Assembly: GCA_016932785.1 (NCBI GenBank)
Contig: JAFGCJ010000003.1
Location: forward strand, 1 to 40,970
Length of the DNA stretch: 40,970 bases
Reading direction: 5' to 3'
From: Candidatus Dojkabacteria bacterium
GTDB lineage: Bacteria; Patescibacteriota; Dojkabacteria; SC72; JAFGCJ01
The first letter of the stretch is position 1. Every line of letters begins with the position of its first letter. Positions 35,232-40,970 of this stretch are shown here, piece by piece. The translations under genes and the position numbers were made by a program. Under the pieces are notes generated by a model. It was not told where the DNA came from. It saw only the letters and a list, made by a program, of their open reading frames with translations, and ran no database searches.

Positions 35232-37437
35232 AATCCAATGATATCTTCAAAACCCTTGACCCATCAAGAACGTAAAGATATTTTCCATCAGTATCCGCAG
35301 TAATCTCCTTAACATTCTTGAAGATATCACCCCGGTTTCCTCTGTACACAAATTGTGTAAGCATAATCCCTACGCCCGGATGTTTCTCAGGAGTCCCTTT
35401 CTCAATTGCCACCACTCTACGATTATCTTTGTCAAAAACATATAACGGCTTATCACCGTAAAGATTGGTGAAACCACAGCAGACCTCACCCAGTGGCTTA
35501 TCAAAACCCGAAAGGCTAAAACTATCTGGTCTGCCGGTAAAGAACTTGTAAAGCTTCTGCTCATCATTGGTAAGTATGTATATGTTTCCATCAATTAAGA
35601 GATCCACAAGGTCACTATCCGATGACAATTGGAAATATTCCATGGGATAACTAAACCCTTCGCCAGCAGGAAGAGACTTCATAAGCTTGTTGCCGTCACT
35701 TGTAAGAATATAGAGATTTCCACCAAAAGACGACATCTCCACTACATTACCTATTGATCTGATTGACAACTCAGGCATCTGTGCAAATTCACGCCCACTT
35801 ACCGATTCTTTATCAAGCGAAACAACACCTAATTTTTTATCGTAAACAAAAATATACTCCTCTGTTACCACCACAATCTCGGGCTCTTTAAGGATTTCCT
35901 TACTATTTGCCACTTCTTCAACAGCCCCTCCGTCTAGCTTATAGCGATACAAAGTGTGCTGTGCCTTATCGACAAGATAAATTTCCTGGCCGTACTTAGC
36001 AATATCTACAATCTCCGAAGATTCTCCTACTTTTAAGTAGGTATCAAGTACTATTTCAAAATTTCCATTCTGCTCTGACACAACAGTTACACGGTGTACC
36101 CTGTCACTTAAGCTCTGGGCACCAATTTCTACAGAGCTCAACCTATCCTTTTGCTCATCACTGAGACTCATCTCTTGAAGCTCAGATATAGAAGCACGAA
36201 TTCCATCAATAGAAGCGTTTGCTTCATCGTCATTTTTGTTGGTCTCCCACGCAGCCTGAGCCTGACTCAAGTCCTCCTCTAACAATATTATCTCAGAGTT
36301 TATTGCAGTCTCATAAACATTCTTCCTGTACACACTGTACCCGATTATTCCCAACATAACAGCAAGAATCACTCCACCAATAATAATCATATTTTTCTTG
36401 CTCATTCCTGAGCCTATACCTTTGACACCAGCCTTGGTTATAAATATCTTTCTATCCCTGCCGCCACCGACCTTAAATGAAGAAACCGTAGACCCTAGTT
36501 TACGTTTGATTACTGACATATTAAGATTCTCTGCCGTCCATTCCTTAACCTTCTGAAAGCTCAATCCAGAAAGCTTCGATTTTAATTTTGTCCATAATTC
36601 TGAAAGTTTCAATTTGCTGGCCACACCAGAGAGTGTTCCTGAAACGCCGCCCAAAATTCCGGGCTCCATACTTTTCTCTTTTCTCACGCCACCCTCCAAT
36701 ACCGCCGACTCGTTGATGTTATCAAGCTTTTCCCCCTTCTCTATAGCATCAGCTCCCTCTTTAACCGATACCCCAATCAACCACATGTATTGATTTCCAG
36801 CCATATTGTCAGCAAAAAGCTCAACTTCACTTGTAAGCCTTGACCAATCTGAAAGCACCTCCCTCATAGACTCATCGTCAAAAACCTTAAAGAAAGAATC
36901 CACCAACTGAGGTGAGGAAAGAATAAACGTGTCATTCTCCTTGAGTTCAAATGACCCAACAGAAACATCAGAGGAATAACCTATTCCATCATAGGCCGGA
37001 AGCATATCATTGATGCTGTGTGCCTCTTCATTACGAACCAGCCACACCTCAGGAGATCCAATTATTGAAAAATGTGCTTTCCCGTCAATCACTCCAAAAC
37101 CGCAAAGATGTAGATCCACTCCCTGTTCCGAGACGATTTCATCATTTTCTATTAGCACCACAAGTCTTTTCTTCGCAGCCTTTACAGCGGCCTTAAGGGC
37201 TAAGACTGCTGTTCCCTGAAATTCATAATACTCTTCACGAAAACTATCCCAGATAAACTTGGCCGCCCTCTCTCCATCTAGATCTCCAGGACCGGATAAT
37301 GATACAAAAAGCCCTATACAACCCTTTTCCTCAAGTAAATCCTCTTCATGAGGCTCATACCAATAAGATAGGGTTATATTAGCTCCTCCAACACCCTTCG
37401 GGAAATACGTTTTGAACGATAATGGCAGTTTATCCAT
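35224..37437 (-). CDS. PP2C-like (probably inactive) domain, membrane helix, beta-propeller
   Basis: Residues about 1-230 have the PP2C phosphatase layout, but the metal motif DGxGG reads SGPGD, so catalysis is unlikely. A basic linker leads to one membrane helix (about 350-370, MIIIGGVILAVMLGIIGYSVY). A short coiled coil (about 375-430) and a C-terminal repeat region (about 460-735) follow with NHL/beta-propeller-like blades (for example EIYLVDKAQHTLYRYKLDGG, KYLYVLDGSRVLKI). It is likely a signalling or scaffold protein with an outside propeller. It lies 6 nt after the small membrane protein gene and overlaps smpB. Confidence 0.7.
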   Translation of the reverse strand: MDKLPLSFKTYFPKGVGGANITLSYWYEPHEEDLLEEKGCIGLFVSLSGPGDLDGERAAKFIWDSFREEYYEFQGTAVLALKAAVKAAKKRLVVLIENDEIVSEQGVDLHLCGFGVIDGKAHFSIIGSPEVWLVRNEEAHSINDMLPAYDGIGYSSDVSVGSFELKENDTFILSSPQLVDSFFKVFDDESMREVLSDWSRLTSEVELFADNMAGNQYMWLIGVSVKEGADAIEKGEKLDNINESAVLEGGVRKEKSMEPGILGGVSGTLSGVASKLKLSELWTKLKSKLSGLSFQKVKEWTAENLNMSVIKRKLGSTVSSFKVGGGRDRKIFITKAGVKGIGSGMSKKNMIIIGGVILAVMLGIIGYSVYRKNVYETAINSEIILLEEDLSQAQAAWETNKNDDEANASIDGIRASISELQEMSLSDEQKDRLSSVEIGAQSLSDRVHRVTVVSEQNGNFEIVLDTYLKVGESSEIVDIAKYGQEIYLVDKAQHTLYRYKLDGGAVEEVANSKEILKEPEIVVVTEEYIFVYDKKLGVVSLDKESVSGREFAQMPELSIRSIGNVVEMSSFGGNLYILTSDGNKLMKSLPAGEGFSYPMEYFQLSSDSDLVDLLIDGNIYILTNDEQKLYKFFTGRPDSFSLSGFDKPLGEVCCGFTNLYGDKPLYVFDKDNRRVVAIEKGTPEKHPGVGIMLTQFVYRGNRGDIFKNVKEITADTDGKYLYVLDGSRVLKISLDYD

Positions 37438-37443
37438 AATACA

Positions 37444-37671
37444 CTAAAACAATACCAGAATACTGACAATAATGCTACCAACCACAACAACAAGAGCATG
37501 TATCTGAGCAAGAAGATTTATAAACCAACTCTTATCTGTTTTCAAGGTCTGCGCTAAAATCCTCACCCTCAAAAGAAGAAAAAAGGAAAAAATACAGTAA
37601 CCAAACAACATAACCAGAATAACAAGCCTTAATGTATTGCGAACTGTTAACATATCAAAAAACTCTGTCAT
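37444..37671 (-). CDS. Small two-helix membrane protein, 75 aa
   Basis: Two hydrophobic helices (about 14-36 and 52-74) are joined by a short basic loop (RILAQTLKTDKSW). The family is unknown. Similar short genes occur in this position in related genomes only as far as I can recall, so I give no name. Its ATG overlaps the stop of the PH-domain gene (ATGA), which supports translation. Confidence 0.65.
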   Translation of the reverse strand: MTEFFDMLTVRNTLRLVILVMLFGYCIFSFFLLLRVRILAQTLKTDKSWFINLLAQIHALVVVVGSIIVSILVLF

Positions 37672-38297
37672 GATGGTGTTTGTTTCAACTCAAGTAGATC
37701 CAAAATAGTGTCTTGAACATCTCTAGGTCTGGGAACATTATCAAACTCAAATTCCCTTTTTTCTCCGGCAGTCTGAACAAAAACTGTTCCAAAATCAAAG
37801 AACGCAGCCCAAATACCCGCAGTAGTATGCGAAACATCCTCTATTTTCTCAAGTTGACACTCAGAAACATTATGTGAAAACAGCTTCGAGAAATCTATAT
37901 CAACAATTCTCTCCGTAGTTACGATATTAACCGTGAAAAACCACATAAAAAGGTTAAGAAAACCAAAGCTTATAACCATCAACGTCCACATCAGAGCCAC
38001 CCCAATACCAAAAATAACATCTTTTCCAGTAATCTCGATCCCACTTGCCGACACCAATAACACAATAACCATTGGTAAAAGAATGCCCCCCATAACAATA
38101 ATAAGCTTCTCTAGAAGTACCGCCGGATGCTGTCTAACAAGAAGAATAATATTCTCACCTCTATCCTGACCTTCGAATTTGACCCTATCTGGGAAAGCTG
38201 CAAATGCCGCCAATGTACCAGCCTGTTTGGCATCAGAGATCTTTGCTATAAAACTACCAGGTTTTCTTCTTGTCGATGACTCAGATGAAGTAGGCAT
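37668..38297 (-). CDS. Membrane protein with PH-like domain, 209 aa
   Basis: Two membrane helices (about 58-80 and 90-118) come before a C-terminal beta-rich domain. The signature VNIVTTERIVDIDFSKLF, ECQLEKIEDVSH and DFGTVFVQTAG is typical of the bacterial PH-like (bPH2) membrane proteins. The function of this family is uncertain. It heads an operon of at least four genes (PH protein, 75-aa protein, propeller protein, SmpB). Confidence 0.7.
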   Translation of the reverse strand: MPTSSESSTRRKPGSFIAKISDAKQAGTLAAFAAFPDRVKFEGQDRGENIILLVRQHPAVLLEKLIIVMGGILLPMVIVLLVSASGIEITGKDVIFGIGVALMWTLMVISFGFLNLFMWFFTVNIVTTERIVDIDFSKLFSHNVSECQLEKIEDVSHTTAGIWAAFFDFGTVFVQTAGEKREFEFDNVPRPRDVQDTILDLLELKQTPS

Positions 38298-38305
38298 ATA
38301 GTAAT

Positions 38306-38334
38306 ATTATACCTCAAAAATGTTGATTTCACAA
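38306..38334 (-). promoter_or_regulatory. Promoter of the PH/propeller/smpB operon, leaderless
   Basis: On the minus strand TTGTGA (38329-38334), 17 bp, TATAAT (38306-38311). The predicted +1 at about 38299 leaves a leader of about 2 nt before the ATG at 38297. Confidence 0.75.
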
Positions 38335-38377
38335 CGAGTTGTGCTATTCATACAACGGTACACAACACCTGACCGAT

Positions 38378-40492
38378 TTACCTTTTAACAATCTTCCACG
38401 TCTGTCCTGATTCCCCGGACGTAACTTTATTCCCATCAGCATAAATATCAAACGACTTATTGGAGGAAACAATCGTTGTAGGACCACCAACTTTTGTTAA
38501 ACCTACACGAAAGATTGATGGTGGCGAAAAGCTTTTTAATGTCGTGCCGCGATAATAGTGAGCAAGTATTGCTGAATAACTCTGTCCTGCATTTGCCCTA
38601 CCCTGAGCACCATATTGACACATTCCAACCCTGTGGGGATAGCCTCTGGTATAAAAGTTCCAAAGACCACTTTCTTTTTTCACAGTCCAAAAGTTCGAGT
38701 AGAAAATATGAGCAGTTCCCGGAGCACGAACATTAAAAACAAGCCAAAATGACGCCCCATCGACATCATAGGTACCATTAGACCCCGTAACTCTTACCTT
38801 TTCTGTCTTTCTAGAATTGGAGTTTATCGAAGTACTTCCACCATTATAAATACTTTGAACGTTTTGAAGCATCCCTACCTTATCTGTTATTGTATTCCCA
38901 GAACCAAGTTTGCTTACAATCTGAGACGGGCTTAAACCGCCAAGATCCTGCCTTCTTACCTCACTCTGTCTGGTGCTTGAATTCGGATCTGCAGAAAGAT
39001 AAATCGCAGCATTAAGAAGATCTATAACAGAATCGTCGTTGATGTTTTCAGCAGATGTACACGAACTGGACGAGCCGCCGCACCATCTCTTATATGACCA
39101 CGGAGATGCTGAATCATAACTTTTCCACCCTCCAGAGTTGTACCAATCGCTCTCGGCCTGTGCGTATGATCTGCTCCCCCCCCACACCTCCTGACTCGAC
39201 AAGGTGTGTCCACCACAAGTAGAGTGGTAGTATGCAGCAATTATAGAAGAGCCGGAATACAACACCTTCGATTCCGTTGCTCCTACTGCGGAAACCCAAC
39301 GATCTCCTCCACTGGCAATTTCTTTACTATAGCCAACGTAGTTCTGATCATAGACATCATCTCTGAGGTTGTAGCCATAGCTGGACCTCTTATTCCAATT
39401 TGCTGCGGCATAGGTCCTACCAGCTACCGATTGAGCCTTGAGAGTCTCCATATGCCAACTCGAAGGGACCTCTCCCAACCCTCTAAGATAAAGCTCAAAA
39501 TCAATTTCATTAATTACATAAACATTTGTATCTGCTCTCATCTCGAGAATTCCACGGTATTTGCCAATTCCTCCATCAATACTGAAATATCCGCCGGAGG
39601 CGGGAACGATTCTAACTGGCCCACTTACATTAGATGCAATTTTGGTACTGCCTCTGTATACATCATATTTACCGGGATCACCCATCGGCTGCTGCGGAGA
39701 AGTACCGCCTCCCGTTTCACCTCCACCCCCATCAGGAACCTCATATCCCCCACCTTTATCCTTCATAGCTTCCTGGGCTTCAGTACTAAGCTGATCTATA
39801 TCGCTGACTATCGATGCTATCTCATTCACAAGCTGCCCCTGTTTAGATGCTTCAGCTGCAGCCATCTGCTCATAAAGGCGTTTCTGGTTCTCAAGGGCAA
39901 TCTGATCTTCCTCAAGTTTTTCCCGTTTCCTCTCAAGTTCTAAACGAGATTCAGATAAATCATTGTAACTTGCAGCAACCTCTGACAGTTCCTCCTGATA
40001 ATCACGAAGTTCTGAAACAAGCCCCCCCGCCCCAAATTTAATAAATCCTATTCTAGCTGCAAGCTCAGAGATATTCTCTGCAGAAAGTATTATTTCAACA
40101 ACATTTATCCGGGATATCTTATAAAGAGACTTTGAAACCTTGGCCACCTTTTCTTCGCTTTCTTTTTTCTTTTCTTCCTTCTTCTTGAGATCTGCCTCTA
40201 TTTCCTTCAATTCTTCTTCGCTTGATGAAATATCTTCCTCAATTCCCTTAAGATCTTTGCTCAATGCCGAAATTCTTTCTGATATACTAAGCCCTTCTTT
40301 TTGATAGGAGTATTCCAGTTGCTCACTTTCTTCAAGCTCCGATTCCTTGTCAGATTTTTCATTCTCCTTTTGCTTTATTTCTTCATCATAATCAGTCTCA
40401 GCAAAAACGTACCCCATATGTGGGGAAGAAACTACCACAACCAAAGATACCAGGAAAAACAAAAGCAGTTTTGTAGGATATTTGATCCTCAT
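38378..40492 (-). CDS. SpoIID/LytB-domain cell-wall protein with N-terminal coiled coil
   Basis: A signal peptide (about 1-31, LLLFFLVSLVVVVSS then VFA) leads to a long coiled coil (about 35-245) like that of EnvC/PcsB-type hydrolase regulators. A Gly/Pro-rich linker (about 250-275) follows, then the SpoIID/LytB domain (about 285-520) with NEIDFELYLRGLGEVPSSW, LKAQSVAGRTYA and AYYHSTCGGHT. SpoIID-type proteins cut glycan strands lacking stem peptides, and together with the amidase at 17356 could remodel the wall. At 704 aa it is longer than ordinary SpoIID because of the coiled coil. It has its own leaderless promoter. Confidence 0.88.
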   Translation of the reverse strand: MRIKYPTKLLLFFLVSLVVVVSSPHMGYVFAETDYDEEIKQKENEKSDKESELEESEQLEYSYQKEGLSISERISALSKDLKGIEEDISSSEEELKEIEADLKKKEEKKKESEEKVAKVSKSLYKISRINVVEIILSAENISELAARIGFIKFGAGGLVSELRDYQEELSEVAASYNDLSESRLELERKREKLEEDQIALENQKRLYEQMAAAEASKQGQLVNEIASIVSDIDQLSTEAQEAMKDKGGGYEVPDGGGGETGGGTSPQQPMGDPGKYDVYRGSTKIASNVSGPVRIVPASGGYFSIDGGIGKYRGILEMRADTNVYVINEIDFELYLRGLGEVPSSWHMETLKAQSVAGRTYAAANWNKRSSYGYNLRDDVYDQNYVGYSKEIASGGDRWVSAVGATESKVLYSGSSIIAAYYHSTCGGHTLSSQEVWGGSRSYAQAESDWYNSGGWKSYDSASPWSYKRWCGGSSSSCTSAENINDDSVIDLLNAAIYLSADPNSSTRQSEVRRQDLGGLSPSQIVSKLGSGNTITDKVGMLQNVQSIYNGGSTSINSNSRKTEKVRVTGSNGTYDVDGASFWLVFNVRAPGTAHIFYSNFWTVKKESGLWNFYTRGYPHRVGMCQYGAQGRANAGQSYSAILAHYYRGTTLKSFSPPSIFRVGLTKVGGPTTIVSSNKSFDIYADGNKVTSGESGQTWKIVKR

Positions 40493-40498
40493 GTCCTA

Positions 40499-40527
40499 AT
40501 TATACGTATATGAAAAACCAAAAACAA
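40499..40527 (-). promoter_or_regulatory. Promoter of the SpoIID-domain gene, leaderless
   Basis: On the minus strand TTGTTT (40522-40527), 17 bp, TATAAT (40499-40504). The predicted +1 coincides with the A of the ATG at 40492. Confidence 0.7.
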
Positions 40528-40564
40528 CACAGACCTGCAACCACCAAAAGGTCAAACGAAAAAA

Positions 40565-40876
40565 CTAGAAGCTAAATTCACCAAAGGGGCCGAAACCAGT
40601 CTCAAGTCCTAACACACGCTCCAGAAGCGCCATAATAGCCATAACCAGAGCTACAACAACAGTGCCAATGACCGCCCATAAAAGAGTTCCCTGTGCCTTT
40701 GCAAGCTTCTGAGGATCTCCTGACGACATAAGCCACATTGCTCCACCGTAGATGAACATGAAGAGCAGGATAACTCCAACAAAAGGCCACAGGCTATTTA
40801 CCACCCCAACAACCATGTCTGGGAGATCAGAAAGCTGTCGAGCAGCAGCATATGCAGGAGAAACTAACCTATACAC
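40565..40876 (-). CDS. VirB2/TrbC-like two-helix pilin-type membrane protein
   Basis: The 103 aa carry two membrane helices (about 27-50 and 64-88) separated by the short polar turn SSGDPQKLAKAQG. This is the layout of TrbC/VirB2 pilins and of the small channel proteins of type IV secretion. A stop codon lies six codons upstream in frame, so the GTG at 40876 is the only usual start. It is short of a full signal peptide, which is odd for a pilin. With the VirD4-like ATPase it hints at a DNA or protein transfer apparatus continuing beyond the window. Confidence 0.65.
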   Translation of the reverse strand: MYRLVSPAYAAARQLSDLPDMVVGVVNSLWPFVGVILLFMFIYGGAMWLMSSGDPQKLAKAQGTLLWAVIGTVVVALVMAIMALLERVLGLETGFGPFGEFSF

Positions 40877-40909
40877 AAGAATAGTAACTTCCTAAATTAT
40901 CTCTAAAAA

Positions 40910-40970
40910 CTATGCAAATAGCATCATTCTCATGCTCTCAATATCCTCTTGATTGACCCCAAGTCTTCCG
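40910..40970 (-). CDS. 3' end of a further gene (partial)
   Basis: A minus-strand frame open to the window edge ends in LGVNQEDIESMRMMLFA and a TAG stop at 40910-40912. Only about 20 codons are visible, so no family can be named. It lies 33 nt before the pilin-like gene on the same strand. Confidence 0.4.
   Translation of the reverse strand, partial: GRLGVNQEDIESMRMMLFA

Overview
The window looks like a chromosome segment of a Candidate Phyla Radiation (Patescibacteria) bacterium. The evidence is a very divergent 16S rRNA with substitutions in the 530 loop, a single rRNA operon with tRNA-Ile and tRNA-Ala in its spacer, genes with minimal spacing, many small membrane proteins without clear relatives, and a VirD4-like ATPase with a two-segment pilin-like protein. 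TGA is used as a stop, so this is not a UGA-recoding lineage. I cannot fix the phylum; the Dojkabacteria/Microgenomates side is only a guess.

Region 1 (1-5100, minus strand): rRNA operon, read right to left as promoter, 16S, tRNA-Ile(GAU), tRNA-Ala(UGC), a short D-armless tRNA-like element, and 23S (its 3' part lies outside the window). Region 2 (5135-14950, mostly minus): a hypothetical protein, a GAF-winged-helix regulator, ATP-dependent DNA ligase with a membrane-anchored HTH protein, an apparently structured untranslated stretch at about 9090-9295, DNA polymerase I, FtsH, elongator-type tRNA-Met(CAU), initiator tRNA and an FtsB/DivIC-like protein. Region 3 (15057-21840): a Xer-like tyrosine recombinase, TsaD and a secreted amidase on the plus strand, then an MFS transporter and three small minus-strand genes. 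A 3' scrap of a second MFS gene lies just before the amidase.

Region 4 (about 21860-31196) is accessory DNA. A 15-bp core identical to the 3' end of tRNA-Ile(UAU) occurs at 23026, 24561 and 31182. The segment 24561-31196 is best read as an integrated element with a large serine recombinase at the tRNA end, a SpoVG-like protein, a terminase-small-subunit-like protein, a protein with an apparent C-terminal HTH, and a three-gene reverse cassette (68 aa protein, DUF3800, RX4H protein). Two smaller segments to its left look like older insertions at the same site. Two element genes, including the recombinase, are preceded by leaders in which two strong inverted repeats interleave (IR1-left, IR2-left, IR1-right, IR2-right). 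Their sequences differ but their geometry is the same, and this is the best candidate for an undescribed regulatory system here.

Region 5 (31403-40970, minus): a VirD4/TraD-like ATPase, an unknown protein, SmpB, a PP2C-like/beta-propeller membrane protein, a small membrane protein, a PH-domain membrane protein, a SpoIID/LytB cell-wall protein with a coiled coil, a VirB2/TrbC-like small membrane protein and the end of one more gene. Throughout the window several strong promoters put the predicted transcription start within about 2 nt of the start codon, so leaderless mRNAs are probably common in this organism.
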